NCBI RefSeq assembly: GCF_011682065.1
Contig: NZ_VUYU01000001.1
Coordinates: forward strand, 248,001-312,000
DNA length: 64,000 nucleotides
Direction of reading: 5' to 3'
Source: Massilia rubra
Lineage (GTDB): Bacteria; Pseudomonadota; Gammaproteobacteria; Burkholderiales; Burkholderiaceae_D
Shown here in pieces: positions 27,437-36,298 of this stretch. The notes under the pieces are model-generated. The model worked only from the letters and a program-made list of their open reading frames with translations. It did not search any database and was not told where the DNA came from. The translations under genes were made by a program, and so were the position numbers. Positions within the stretch are counted from its first letter, which is position 1; the number at the start of each line of letters is the position of its first letter.

Positions 27437-27520
27437 AACTGGTTTTTTTGACAAAAAACCGAAAGAACGCGCATTCGGACTAGCAATTTTGCCGGGTTCT
27501 TTGCTAGAATACGCGTCTTC

Positions 27521-27596
27521 GCCGATTTAGCTCAGTTGGTAGAGCAGTTCATTCGTAATGAAAAGGTCGCCAGTTCGATTCCGGCAATCGGCACCA
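27521..27596 (+). tRNA. tRNA-Thr (CGT)
   Basis: 76 nt. The acceptor GCCGATT pairs fully with AATCGGC, and CCA is encoded. The anticodon loop TTCGTAA gives CGT, which reads ACG (Thr). The D arm is GCTC...GAGC. The T arm GCCAG-TTCGATT-CCGGC has one A-C mismatch. A TAGAAT -10-like hexamer is at 27505-27510. Confidence 0.93.
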
Positions 27597-27614
27597 AGTA
27601 TATGCAGTAAGTCA

Positions 27615-27650
27615 GAACCCGCACGCCTCACGGCGTAGCGGGTTTTTTCT
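27615..27650 (+). terminator. Terminator after tRNA-Thr
   Basis: AACCCGC pairs with GCGGGTT, with an inner ACGCC/GGCGT stem, and is followed by a T-rich run. Confidence 0.85.
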
Positions 27651-27684
27651 TATGGGTGGCCGCTGTTGCGGCTTCATGGTGGTG

Positions 27685-28740
27685 TCAGCCCTGCGTCGAT
27701 GGGCGCAGGAACGGGATCGGTAACAGCGTTTTTCCGCCCTGCGCGCGGGCGGTATTTTTGCCGGATTCAAAGCTGCTGATCATGCCCGACAGTAGTGTCG
27801 CGTTGAAGGCGGCGACCCCGAATACGGTTGCCAGGGATGCCGTGATCGCGGTGATGATGACCGTTTTCTTGAGGTCTTTCATGTCGGCCTTGATCTCAAG
27901 GTAGTGGCGATCCATGTTGTCAAAGCGCTCATCGAGGCGTTTTTCGTATTCAGCGCGCCGCTCCGCCTCCACGCGCCGGTACTCGACCCACTGTTCCCGC
28001 GCCTCACGCTGGCGCTCGACTTCCCGTTGTTCGCGCTCGGCCGACTGGCGACGGTGCTCGGCCCATAGCTCCGCTTCGACGCGTTGACGTTCTTTTCGTT
28101 CTTCGAGCTCGGCTTGATGCCATTGCGCTTGCGTTTGCCGCCATTCGGCGTCGGCTTTCTTGTATTCCGCTTCCAGGCGTTCGCGTTCCTTTTTGCTCTC
28201 GGCTTCGGCTTGCTTGCGTTCCGCCTCCAGGCGTTCGCGTTCCTTTTTGCTTTCGGCTTCGGCTTGCTTGCGTTCCGCTTCCAGGCGCTCGCGTTCCTTT
28301 TTGCTTTCTGCCTCGGCATGCTGGCGTTCAGCTTCCAGGCGCTCGCGTTCCTTCACGCTCTCGGCTTCCAGGCGCTCGCGTTCCTTTTTGCTGTCGGCTT
28401 CGGCTTGCTTGCGTTCCGCTTCCAGGCGCTCGCGTTCCTTCGCGCTCTCGGCTTCCCGGCGTTCGCGTTCTCTCCTGATTTCCTCTCGTTGTTCTACTTC
28501 CAGTCGATAGCGCTCGGCACGCTCGGCGTCCAGGCGCGCATGCTCGGCCCGCTGTTGTTCGCGCCACTCTGCTTCCAGCCGGGCCCGTTCAGCCCGACGC
28601 TCGGCGTCTATGCGGTCGCGTTCGTCCATCCGCAGGACCAGCGTTTGGACATTCGCGTCGATCAAGGACATGCGTGTCTCCGCCCAGCTTCTATGGGCTG
28701 CCAAGCGTGACTCGATCTCCTCGCGTGATGGTCCGTTCAT
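27685..28740 (-). CDS. Charged coiled-coil protein with a C-terminal membrane anchor
   Basis: 351 residues. After MNGPSREEIESRLAAH come about 250 residues that are almost only Glu, Arg, Lys, Ala and Gln, including near-exact repeats of KKERERLEAERKQAEAES (18 residues) and one 11-residue unit. The pattern fits a long coiled coil or a stable single alpha-helix. Near the C-terminus are KADMKDLKKT and a single hydrophobic segment (IITAITASLATVFGVAAF), so the rod probably points into the cytoplasm from the membrane. No function recognised. Confidence 0.8.
   Translation of the reverse strand: MNGPSREEIESRLAAHRSWAETRMSLIDANVQTLVLRMDERDRIDAERRAERARLEAEWREQQRAEHARLDAERAERYRLEVEQREEIRRERERREAESAKERERLEAERKQAEADSKKERERLEAESVKERERLEAERQHAEAESKKERERLEAERKQAEAESKKERERLEAERKQAEAESKKERERLEAEYKKADAEWRQTQAQWHQAELEERKERQRVEAELWAEHRRQSAEREQREVERQREAREQWVEYRRVEAERRAEYEKRLDERFDNMDRHYLEIKADMKDLKKTVIITAITASLATVFGVAAFNATLLSGMISSFESGKNTARAQGGKTLLPIPFLRPSTQG
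28160..28460 (-). repeat. In-frame 54-nt tandem repeat array
   Basis: The segment TTCCTT within each unit recurs at 28186, 28240, 28294, 28348, 28381 and 28435, that is at spacings of 54, 54, 54, 33 and 54 nt. Both unit sizes are multiples of three and encode 18 or 11 residues of the coiled coil. The array can expand or shrink without a frameshift. Confidence 0.85.
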
Positions 28741-28967
28741 CTGTCAAGCATAACGTCATGCCGACCAGCGTCAAGACCGCGCGTTTGAGGCAGCGCAATG
28801 CAGATACCCACTTTACCTATTCGCCCGACTAATTTTTGTGGCGAGTAGTCCGACTGATAATTCGAGGTGCGACCACGGCCGACAGGCGCGTCAACATGCC
28901 CGCACGTGGCGGGCGCGGTGAGGTAGGCGGACAGTGAAATCCGTCCCTTGGATGCCCGCAGGCGTCC

Positions 28968-29762
28968 TCAGACGCGATTCATCAAGGTGCGCGCTTCCTG
29001 CCGCACCACGCGTCCGACGATGATGCATTCGCCGCCGCGGCAGGCGCGCCGGTGGTAGGCCGGGTCCGGATTCATGGAAGACAGGTACCATTCGCGGCCC
29101 TCGCGCACCAGTTGCTTGACCACGGCTTCGCCATCGAAATTAACAGCGTACAACTCGTTGTTGATCGGTTTGGTGTCGGCAATATTGATGACGACCACAT
29201 CGCCTTCGATCATCAGCGGCCACATGCTGTCGCCCTTGACGCTGATGGCCAGCAGGCATTGCGGCACCAGATCGTTTTTCTCGATGAAGCGGCGCGGCAA
29301 ATTGATGGTGGTGTCGGTTTGATCCTCCTGCGATGCCTCGAAGCCCATGACGCCGGCGCGCAGCGTCAGGCTGACCTTCTTGATGGGGATGGTCTCGTCC
29401 TGGTCGGCATCGATCGTGATGCGCCTGCCGACCAGGCGGAAATCGTTCTCGCGCGACTGCGCCATGGCCATCGCATCCTTGGCTGCGGCGTAATCGTCCG
29501 CGTGCGAGGCCAGCGCGGCACTGAAGGCGGAGATCGGCACGCCCAGCAGTTTCGAAAACTTGATGGCGACGTCGATATTCAAGGGGATTTTGCCGTTGAG
29601 ATATTGGTTCAACGCGCTTTGGCCGAACTCCATCTGGTTGGCGGCGGCTTCCTGGGACGCAGGCAGCCCTTGGCTGCGGCGCGCGTGTTGCCACTCAATG
29701 AAGAGTTGCTTGAGCTGCGCTGCTTCCGCGAGCTCGTGTTGGTTTAGGGGGAGGGCTGGCAT
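28968..29762 (-). CDS. XRE/S24 family repressor (CI/LexA-like)
   Basis: 264 residues from MPALPLNQHELAEA. The N-terminal helix-turn-helix spans about residues 20-75 (ASQEAAANQMEFGQSALNQYL, LLGVPISAF). The C-terminal S24 domain has VKGDSMWP with the nucleophile Ser and the partner Lys in AVVKQLV, as in self-cleaving CI/LexA repressors. It could be inactivated by RecA-linked self-cleavage. The divergent region has dyad operators over a strong promoter. It may be a domesticated phage regulator. Confidence 0.88.
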   Translation of the reverse strand: MPALPLNQHELAEAAQLKQLFIEWQHARRSQGLPASQEAAANQMEFGQSALNQYLNGKIPLNIDVAIKFSKLLGVPISAFSAALASHADDYAAAKDAMAMAQSRENDFRLVGRRITIDADQDETIPIKKVSLTLRAGVMGFEASQEDQTDTTINLPRRFIEKNDLVPQCLLAISVKGDSMWPLMIEGDVVVINIADTKPINNELYAVNFDGEAVVKQLVREGREWYLSSMNPDPAYHRRACRGGECIIVGRVVRQEARTLMNRV

Positions 29763-29799
29763 ACACCGAACAATATAAGGAAAACTAATAAAAAGCAAT

Positions 29800-29839
29800 C
29801 AGTCTGACTGTTGACAAACGTGATTAGTAAGACTAATAT
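29800..29839 (+). promoter_or_regulatory. Strong promoter with dyad operators facing the S24 repressor
   Basis: TTGACA (29811-29816), 17 bp, TAATAT (29834-29839) form a near-consensus sigma70 promoter reading right. Overlapping the spacer and the -10 is a perfect dyad ATTAGT-AAG-ACTAAT (29823-29837). A second dyad, CAGTC-T-GACTG (29800-29810), abuts the -35. The position suits repression by the divergent S24 protein; which dyad it binds is inferred. Confidence 0.7.
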
Positions 29840-29846
29840 ACTACTT

Positions 29847-30017
29847 ATGAACACAGCGATACCTGTCCCGATTTTACCCGGCTTTACCAGCGCCTTGCTG
29901 CGCCCGGAGCTCGCGGTCGCCAGCCGCGCGCGCGGCCGGTGCAAGCCGCCTGACCCGGCCATCCGGCCGAGCCTGCGTGTTGCGCCGGTGGCTGGCAGGA
30001 TCAGTCCAGGACACTAG
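29847..30017 (+). CDS. Possible 56-residue protein downstream of the repressor-controlled promoter
   Basis: The first ATG after the strong promoter opens MNTAIPVPILPGFTSALL, Pro- and Arg-rich, ending PVAGRISPGH. The ribosome site is poor and the leader is only a few bases long. No family recognised. The ORF may be real or just leader sequence. Confidence 0.35.
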   Translation: MNTAIPVPILPGFTSALLRPELAVASRARGRCKPPDPAIRPSLRVAPVAGRISPGH

Positions 30018-30170
30018 ATGTGCGCCACCGGTGCCCGCGCACCGTGCTGCGCGCCGGGCCTGATCCGGCAGTTCGACCAGTTTGACCCCAAGTCCGGCGT
30101 CATTGCAGTTGCAATGGCGGCCGCCCCGCCACGCCCGCGCCAGCGGCAGGCATTCCACCAAGGAGAACAG

Positions 30171-30356
30171 ATGACCGTCCAACCAGAACTCAATCACGAA
30201 GCGCGCCAGTTGCTCGCCGTCGCATGCGCCTGGCGAGAGAGCCGCAACGCCGCCGTCGCCGCCGGTGGCGTGATCGGGGAATTAACCGCGCTGCGCCATC
30301 GCCTCGACGGCGATGCCCTGGCCCAAGCCATCGACACTTACTGGAGGGCAGCATGA
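30171..30356 (+). CDS. Small 61-residue protein, unknown
   Basis: Starts at ATG after a strong AAGGAGAACAG ribosome site; a longer open frame upstream has no such site. The sequence is helical (LNHEARQLLAVACAWRES, ALRHRLDGDALAQAIDTYW). Its stop overlaps the next start (ATGA), which supports coding. Probably in the operon driven from 29811. Confidence 0.65.
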   Translation: MTVQPELNHEARQLLAVACAWRESRNAAVAAGGVIGELTALRHRLDGDALAQAIDTYWRAA

Positions 30357-30730
30357 GACGTTATCTGGTTGATCAACTGCGTTGCAACATCCTGGCCGCG
30401 CTCGCACACGGTCCCACGCAAGTCGCCCCGCTGGCCCAACGCCTGGGCGCCGACGCCGAAAAGGTGCGCCAGCAATGCCTGGAGCTGTTCCGCGAAGGCG
30501 CCATCGGGCGCGATCCGCGCACGCGGCGCGCGCACATGGTGTACCGGGCCGCCGGCCTGCCCGATCCTACCGAACCCGATCCGCACCCGATCCAGCGCGT
30601 CCTGGCGTCGGAATGGAAGGGCCATCCTTACCGCGATCCGCTGGTTGCCGCGCTGTTCGGCCCGACGGGGAGGGCGCATGGGGCCGGTTTTGGCTTGTCG
30701 CATCATGGCGGCCATCGGGCCGACTGCTAA
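30353..30730 (+). CDS. Winged-helix-like small protein, unknown
   Basis: 125 residues. ATG overlaps the previous stop. The first 65 residues look like a winged helix (LRCNILAALAHGPTQVAPLA, then QRLGADAEKVRQQCLELF and REGAIGRDPRTRRAHMVYR). The rest is low-complexity, Pro- and His-rich. It could be a regulator of this small cluster; no family name can be given. Confidence 0.6.
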   Translation: MRRYLVDQLRCNILAALAHGPTQVAPLAQRLGADAEKVRQQCLELFREGAIGRDPRTRRAHMVYRAAGLPDPTEPDPHPIQRVLASEWKGHPYRDPLVAALFGPTGRAHGAGFGLSHHGGHRADC

Positions 30731-31190
30731 GTACGAAGTACGCGCGCAGACATACAAGCCAGAATTTGGCGAACATGGCCGGATGCGATTGCCATGCATC
30801 CTCCGCTCGCAGAGCCCTGCGAGCGGAGGGCAAGGCCGCAGCGCGCCGGCCGTGGAACACAAAAATGACCCATATTCATGGGCGGGTACTGAGAGCCTGT
30901 CCCGGTAGCCCGGCGTCGCAGCTGGCGTACCCGGCAATGCCATTGATCCGGCTCATTCACCTGCCCATCGTAGGCCGGCATCGGCCCGCGTCAATAAGGC
31001 ACTGTTGAGTGCGCGCAAAGCGCCCGCAACCCCCATTCCCACCCTCCCGCATAACAATGCCTCCTGGCATGCATGGCAACTCTGTTAGTCACCGCACAGT
31101 GAGCAAACGGCAATCGTTATATTTTTTGTATTCGGCACCAACAACAGGTGTCACCACCGCGCTGGTAACAAACTTTTAGAGGAATGGATC
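30731..31190. other. 460-bp intergenic region with a perfect 13-bp hairpin
   Basis: No credible gene seen. CCTCCGCTCGCAG (30800-30812) and its exact inverse (30817-30829) form a 13-bp stem with a 4-nt loop, with no T-run on either side. The right part is more AT-rich and holds the leader of the next gene. Confidence 0.5.
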
Positions 31191-31631
31191 ATGGACAATC
31201 AAAAATCGAACGGCGGCAACGCAAGCAATCTGGGTAACGAAGGTTCGGGCAGCAGCATGGGCAAGGATCTTGGCGCCGGCCGTAGCGACAATAACAAGCC
31301 CAATGACAACAACAAGCCCAATGACAACATGGGTAGCGATCTGAGCAAAAGCGCGACCGATATGCACAAAACCATCGACAAGGCCGCCGACGCCGCCCAG
31401 CCGATCGTCGATCGCATGGCTTCCAGCGCCCACGCCGGTGTCGACAAAGTCAGCGGCGCCCTGAGCGGCGTGACCGGTCGCGTCGACGAAAAAACCCGCC
31501 AGCTGACCGACGCCTACAAAAACTTCGCAGAAACCGGCCGCGACTACGTCCGCACCAGCCCGGCGACCTCGATCCTGGTAGCGCTGGGCGTCGGTTACAC
31601 GCTGTCGAAACTGCTGGGCCGTCGTAACTGA
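31191..31631 (+). CDS. DUF883/ElaB-like membrane-anchored stress protein
   Basis: 146 residues. A disordered Asn/Gly/Ser-rich N-terminus includes a repeat of NNKPND. An amphipathic helical middle follows (TDMHKTIDKAADAAQPIVD, GALSGVTGRVDEKTRQLTDA). The C-terminus has RDYVRTSPATSILVALGVGYTLSKLLGRR-type anchor (cited only in part), the hallmark of DUF883 ribosome- or membrane-associated stress proteins. Stands alone before the catalase gene, which fits a general stress role. Confidence 0.75.
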   Translation: MDNQKSNGGNASNLGNEGSGSSMGKDLGAGRSDNNKPNDNNKPNDNMGSDLSKSATDMHKTIDKAADAAQPIVDRMASSAHAGVDKVSGALSGVTGRVDEKTRQLTDAYKNFAETGRDYVRTSPATSILVALGVGYTLSKLLGRRN

Positions 31632-31796
31632 TCTGCGCTGTCATGCGCTGGCATGGTCCCGGCCGGCTCACGCCGTCCGGGCCAGCCCCGTACGTCCCCA
31701 CACTCCCGTTTTGATCGTTTCGCTACCTTGCCCTGGCAGGTGGTGTCGCATTCCCGCGCCGGTCTCTCGTCCCACACATTTTAGTTGAGGTATTCA

Positions 31797-34211
31797 ATGG
31801 TCACACGTAAGAAAACTGGCTCCTCGGAAGATGGCGCCGGCTCCATCCTGAGCACCGTCTCCGGACCCTCCAACGCGCAGCCGCCCACCAGCCTGGGCAG
31901 CAGCGATCCGATCGCCGAACAGTTGCTGGTCAAGACCGTCGCCGGCCAACAGCTGGCGGCAGCGATGCCGTTCAATCCGAACAAGCCGGCCGAGTACGGC
32001 GACGCGTCGCGCACGCCGCCGCCTGGCGCCACGGCCGAGCCATCGACCCCGCTTGCCACCGGCAGCACCCCGACCGAAACCATCGCCTCCGCCAAGCTCG
32101 GCAGCGGCGTGCCGCCAGCGGGCGTCAATCCGACCGTCGGGCCGCTCGACCGCGTGCGCGTCGACAGCGGCGGACAAGTCCTGACCACCAACCAGGGCGT
32201 GCCGATTGCCGATAACCAGCATTCGCTCAAGATCGGCCTGCGTGGCCCGACCGCGCTGGAAGACTTTATCCTGCGCGAGAAAATCACCCATTTCGACCAC
32301 GAGCGCATCCCTGAGCGCGTGGTGCATGCCCGCGGCTCGGCTGCGCACGGCTATTTCGAGAGCTACCAGGACCTGAGCGCGGTCACGCGCGCCTCGCTGC
32401 TTGCCCAGCCCGGCAAGCGCACTCCCGTGTTCACCAGGTTTTCGACCGTCGCCGGCGAACGAGGTTCCTCCGACACCGTGCGCGATGTGCGCGGTTTCGC
32501 CGTCAAGTTCTATACGGACGAAGGCAACTGGGATCTGGTCGGCAACAACATGCCTGTCTTCTTTATCCAGGACGCCATGAAGTTCCCCGACCTGGTGCAT
32601 TCGGTTAAGCCCGAGCCGCACCATGCGATGCCGCAAGCATCGAGCGCCCACGATACCTTCTGGGACTTTGTCTCGCTGATGCCGGAATCGACCCACATGC
32701 TGCTGTGGCAAATGTCGGACCGCGCCATTCCGCGCAGCTACCGCACCATGCAGGGTTTCGGCGTGCACACCTTCCGCCTGGTCAATGCGGCCGGCGCCTC
32801 GGTGTTCTGCAAATTCCACTGGACCCCGCTGCAGGGCACGCACTCGCTGGTGTGGGACGAGGCCGCCAAGCTGGTCGGCGCCGATCCCGACTACCATCGG
32901 CGCGACCTGTGGGAAGCCATCGACAGCGGCAATTTCCCCGAGTGGGAGCTGGCGCTGCAGATCTTCACCGAAGAGCAAGCCGAATCGTTCGCCTTCGACG
33001 TGCTCGACCCGACCAAGCTCGTGCCCGAAGAATTGGTGCCACTCACGCCGGTGGGCAAGATGGTGCTCAACCGTAATCCGGACAACTTCTTCGCCGAAAC
33101 GGAACAGGTGGCCTTCTGTACCGCCCACGTCGTTCCCGGCATCGATTTCAGTAACGATCCGCTGCTGCAAGGCCGTATCCATTCCTACCTCGATACCCAG
33201 ATCAGCCGCCTCGGTGGTCCGAACTTCCACGAGATCCCGGTCAACGCGCCGCTCGCGCCGGTGCACAATAACCAGCGCGAAGGCATGCACCGCCAGGCTA
33301 TCCACCGTGGCCGCGTCAATTACGAGCCGAACTCGCTGGCCGGCGGTTGCCCGTTCCAGGCGGGCATGAAAAACGGCTTCACCAGCTTTCCGCAGACCAT
33401 TTCGGAAGACAAGGTACGCGGCAATCCGGAGCTGTTCGCCGATCACTATTCGCAGGCGCGCCTGTTCTTTAACAGCCAGAGCCCGGTCGAACAGGCCCAC
33501 ATTGCCGCCGCCTTCCGCTTCGAGCTGACGCGCGTGCAAACCCCGGCCGTGCGCGAGCGCGTGCTGGCCACCCTGGCCAATGTGAATCCGGTCCTGGCCG
33601 GTTCCGTTGCCGGCGGCCTGGGCATGGAGGTGCCGCCAGCGCTGCCGCTGGCGACCGACCGTCCGATGCATGAGTACGAACCGTCGCCGGCCCTGTCCTT
33701 GCTCAGCCGTCCGGGCGAAACCGGGATCCGTACGCGCAAGGTCGCGCTGCTGGTGGCCAACGGCGTCGACGGCGCCATGGTGCGCGCCATCTATAGTTCG
33801 CTGCTGGAAGATGGCGCCGTGCCGCGCGTGGTGGCCAGTCAGCTGGGCAAGGTCAAGACCAGCGACGGCGCCCCGCTCGACGTGGAAATCACGCTCGAAG
33901 CCGGTCCCTCGGTGCTGTACGACGCGGTGGTCGTGCCCGATGGCGATGCCGTCACCATTCTCAGCCGCGACGCCCATGCGCTCGACTTCGTGCGTGAGCA
34001 GTATCGTCATTGCAAGCCGATCCTGGTGGTCGGGGCCGGGGCCGCGCTGCTGAAACACGCCGGCGTGCCGCCGGCCCTGCCGGACGGTTCGGCCGACCCG
34101 GCGCTGATCGGCACCGAAAGCGGGGCCCTGGCCCCGGCCTTGACAGCGTTCAAGAAGGCGCTGGCCGGTCACCGTTCTTTCGCGCGCGAAACTGATCCAC
34201 CGAAAGTGTAA
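31797..34211 (+). CDS. katE: Large-subunit catalase with C-terminal DJ-1/PfpI-like domain (HPII type)
   Basis: 804 residues. ATG after GAGG (31786-31789) is chosen over an in-frame TTG 12 bp upstream. The N-terminal about 120 residues are low-complexity. The haem domain has distal His in [25 protein letters not shown], and the proximal Tyr in [13 protein letters not shown]. The C-terminal about 170 residues ([19 protein letters not shown] and onwards) form the flavodoxin/PfpI-like domain of HPII. Cytosolic H2O2 removal, usually in stationary phase or stress. Confidence 0.96.
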   Translation: MVTRKKTGSSEDGAGSILSTVSGPSNAQPPTSLGSSDPIAEQLLVKTVAGQQLAAAMPFNPNKPAEYGDASRTPPPGATAEPSTPLATGSTPTETIASAKLGSGVPPAGVNPTVGPLDRVRVDSGGQVLTTNQGVPIADNQHSLKIGLRGPTALEDFILREKITHFDHERIPERVVHARGSAAHGYFESYQDLSAVTRASLLAQPGKRTPVFTRFSTVAGERGSSDTVRDVRGFAVKFYTDEGNWDLVGNNMPVFFIQDAMKFPDLVHSVKPEPHHAMPQASSAHDTFWDFVSLMPESTHMLLWQMSDRAIPRSYRTMQGFGVHTFRLVNAAGASVFCKFHWTPLQGTHSLVWDEAAKLVGADPDYHRRDLWEAIDSGNFPEWELALQIFTEEQAESFAFDVLDPTKLVPEELVPLTPVGKMVLNRNPDNFFAETEQVAFCTAHVVPGIDFSNDPLLQGRIHSYLDTQISRLGGPNFHEIPVNAPLAPVHNNQREGMHRQAIHRGRVNYEPNSLAGGCPFQAGMKNGFTSFPQTISEDKVRGNPELFADHYSQARLFFNSQSPVEQAHIAAAFRFELTRVQTPAVRERVLATLANVNPVLAGSVAGGLGMEVPPALPLATDRPMHEYEPSPALSLLSRPGETGIRTRKVALLVANGVDGAMVRAIYSSLLEDGAVPRVVASQLGKVKTSDGAPLDVEITLEAGPSVLYDAVVVPDGDAVTILSRDAHALDFVREQYRHCKPILVVGAGAALLKHAGVPPALPDGSADPALIGTESGALAPALTAFKKALAGHRSFARETDPPKV

Positions 34212-34250
34212 GCGCGGGGGGGCAAGGCACGGCGTGGAACGCACAAACGA

Positions 34251-34280
34251 AAAAAACGCCAGCATTGCTGGCGTTTTTTT
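34251..34280. terminator. Bidirectional terminator between katE and the PEP-CTERM gene
   Basis: Six A, then ACGCCAGC and GCTGGCGT pair around a short loop, followed by seven T. It works in both directions for the convergent genes. Confidence 0.9.
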
Positions 34281-34302
34281 CGTCTGAAGAACGGCGTGCG
34301 GA

Positions 34303-35004
34303 TCAGCAGCGGAAGGTGTCGTGCTCGCCCTTGCGGCGACGCGACATGAAGCCGATCAGGCCCAGGCCGGCCAGCAGCATGGCATAGCTTTCCGGTTCCG
34401 GCACCGGCGTGGTCGGCACCTGGAAGGCGGTTTTGCCGAGGTCGCGTGCGAAGATGGTCAGGCTCGAGTAATCGGACAGCTTGCCGCCCGGATTGAGCGC
34501 GTTCAGGGTCCAGCTGCCGCTGGTTTTGGAACCGGCGCCGAGCACTTCGTCATCGAACAACCAGGCCGAACTGCCGCCACCGGTGTGCATCGCAAACACC
34601 AGGTCGAGCTTGACGTTGTTTTTCAGGTCGTTGTTAGCCACAGTCCACGAACCATGGCGACCGTCGGTCTTGTCGAAGGTGAAGGTCAGGCTGGTGCCCA
34701 GTTTGCTGGTCGAGATGGCCACGCCGTTGTCGGCTTTGCTGCCGAAGGCGGCGATCGAGGTCCAGCCCTGCTTCGAGCCGTACAGCGCAAAGTCGCTGGC
34801 GAAACCGCTGCTGTTGCCGTTGCTGCCTTGCTGGGGATTGACGCTGCCGGCATAGTCGACCGCGTCGGCGCTCACGCCGTTGAGGCTGACATCGCTCTTG
34901 CTCGTCTTGCCGGCACTGCCATTGGCGGCGTGCGCGCTGGTGGCGAACAGGATGGTCGTCAAGAGCGCCGCGCTGATGCTAATCGTTTTGGCAATGTTTT
35001 TCAT
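34303..35004 (-). CDS. PEP-CTERM protein, tandem copy A
   Basis: 233 residues from MKNIAKTISISAALL; GGAAACGAC precedes the ATG and the signal peptide ends at SAHA. The mature part is a beta-rich domain (SDVSLNGVSADAVDYAGSVN, FASDFALYGSKQGWTSIAAFG, LTFTFDKTDGRHGSW). The C-terminus is VPEPESYAMLLAGLGLIGFM followed by RRRK, a PEP-CTERM signal with the PEPETYAM-type form. A close paralogue lies 365 bp upstream. Exported; function unknown. Confidence 0.9.
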   Translation of the reverse strand: MKNIAKTISISAALLTTILFATSAHAANGSAGKTSKSDVSLNGVSADAVDYAGSVNPQQGSNGNSSGFASDFALYGSKQGWTSIAAFGSKADNGVAISTSKLGTSLTFTFDKTDGRHGSWTVANNDLKNNVKLDLVFAMHTGGGSSAWLFDDEVLGAGSKTSGSWTLNALNPGGKLSDYSSLTIFARDLGKTAFQVPTTPVPEPESYAMLLAGLGLIGFMSRRRKGEHDTFRC

Positions 35005-35124
35005 GTCGTTTCCAATGTTTAAGAAAGTGATCGAGAAAGCATTGCGGGGGTTAGGCAGCGCTTGATGCAAATGCGGAAGTACAGCTCACATAGTACCCCA
35101 TGTATTGATGAGATTCAAGTGAGA

Positions 35125-35149
35125 AAGTTATATTTGCGCAATTTTACTG
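35125..35149 (-). promoter_or_regulatory. Conserved upstream element of PEP-CTERM copy A
   Basis: AAGTTATATT, 3 nt, GCAATTT, 1 nt, ACTG, about 120 bp before the start. The element recurs with the same layout before copy B at 36186-36210. Surrounding sequence is AT-rich, unlike the rest of the window. Probably a shared promoter or activator site. Confidence 0.45.
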
Positions 35150-35316
35150 GCTCAAATACAACTATTCCGCCTTACTATCTTTCTCTTATGAAATATCATC
35201 GGGTCGGGAAAATCATTGGACCGGGCTCAACGGCGGGCTGCGCGCGCCACGCCGGCTTAGTATCGGCCGATCATCGACGCGCCCGGGATGCAAGGCGCAA
35301 CGTTGCTTCAATCCAA

Positions 35317-35343
35317 CAAAAACGCCAGCGCGAGGCTGGCGTC
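35317..35343 (-). terminator. Terminator of PEP-CTERM copy B
   Basis: On the minus strand GACGCCAGC and GCTGGCGTTTTTG form a stem plus T-run, 27 bp after the copy B stop. The same stem sequence ends the RND operon at 36251-36277. Confidence 0.85.
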
Positions 35344-35369
35344 AATCGAGGTGCGCGAACGCGTGCTGA

Positions 35370-36068
35370 TCAGCTGAACAGCGGCTGTGCGACCTTGCGC
35401 CGACGCGACATGAAGCCGACCAGGCCCAGGCCGGCGAGCAGCATGGCATAAGTTTCCGGTTCCGGCACCGGGGTGCTCGGTACCTCAAAGGCGGTCTTGC
35501 TGACATCGCGCGCGAAAATGGTCAGGTTCTCGTAGCCGGCCTTGTTGCCGAACAGGGCCAGGCCGTTGAAGGTCCAGCTGCCGTTGCTGGTCGACCCGGC
35601 GCCGATGGTTTCATTGTCGAACAAGAAGGCCGAGCTGCCCATGCCGCCGTACATGGCGAACACCAGGTCCAGCTTGACGTTGTTCTTCGTATCGTTGTTG
35701 GCGACGGTCCACGCACCGTGGCGGCTGTCGGACTTGTCGAAGGTGAAGGTCAGGTTCGTGCCCAGCTTGCGGCTCGTGATGGCCACGCCATTGTCGGCGC
35801 TGCTGCCGAAAGCGGCGATCGAGGTCCAGCCCTGCTTCGAGCCGTACAGCGCGAAGTCGCTGGCAAAGCCGCCGCTGCCGCCCTTGGTGACGAAAAAGCC
35901 CTGGGGATTGACCAGCACGGCGTAGTCGACCGCGTCGGCGCCGGCGCCATTGAGCGTGACATCGCTTTTAGCGGTCGTGCCGTTCCAGGTCGCCTGCGCG
36001 CTCGAGGCGAACAGCAGGGAGGTGCACAATGCCGCACCCACGGTAATATTTTTAGCAATGTTTTTCAT
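35370..36068 (-). CDS. PEP-CTERM protein, tandem copy B
   Basis: 232 residues from MKNIAKNITVGAALC, the position equivalent to copy A, with the same GGAAACGAC leader. Signal peptide ends at SAQA. It shares nearly the whole mature sequence with copy A (FASDFALYGSKQGWTSIAAFG, LTFTFDKSDSRHGAWTVANN) and ends VPEPETYAMLLAGLGLVGFM then RRRK. It differs mainly in the first about 60 mature residues and around FVTKGGSGG. Confidence 0.9.
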   Translation of the reverse strand: MKNIAKNITVGAALCTSLLFASSAQATWNGTTAKSDVTLNGAGADAVDYAVLVNPQGFFVTKGGSGGFASDFALYGSKQGWTSIAAFGSSADNGVAITSRKLGTNLTFTFDKSDSRHGAWTVANNDTKNNVKLDLVFAMYGGMGSSAFLFDNETIGAGSTSNGSWTFNGLALFGNKAGYENLTIFARDVSKTAFEVPSTPVPEPETYAMLLAGLGLVGFMSRRRKVAQPLFS

Positions 36069-36185
36069 GTCGTTTCCGATGACGGGGAGGGAAGGAAGAA
36101 AGCATTGCGGGGATGAGGCAAGGCTTGCTGCAAATGCAGGAACGGCGCACACCATAGCGCGAATTTTGCTGTTTTTCAAGCAATA

Positions 36186-36210
36186 AAGTTATATTGATGC
36201 AATTTAACTG
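36186..36210 (-). promoter_or_regulatory. Conserved upstream element of PEP-CTERM copy B
   Basis: Same AAGTTATATT-N3-GCAATTT-N-ACTG arrangement as at 35125-35149, 118 bp before the start. Confidence 0.45.
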
Positions 36211-36250
36211 ATAAAAACACAACAGCAACTTCCGCGGGTCCTTGCATAAA

Positions 36251-36277
36251 GAAAAACGCCAGCGCGAGGCTGGCGTC
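36251..36277 (-). terminator. Terminator of the RND efflux operon
   Basis: Minus-strand GACGCCAGC and GCTGGCGTTTTTC form a hairpin with T-run, 22 bp after the RND stop. Confidence 0.85.
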
Positions 36278-36298
36278 GAGGATGATGGCCTTGCCGTC

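Noticed and set aside
27440-27462. GGTTTTTTT...AAAAAACC inverted repeat after fbp as a terminator
   Set aside because: The stem is nearly all A-T, so it would be weak; left unassigned.
28160-28460. Regular DNA repeats that could look like a CRISPR or minisatellite
   Set aside because: Units are in frame, vary as a coiled coil does, and have no unique spacers.
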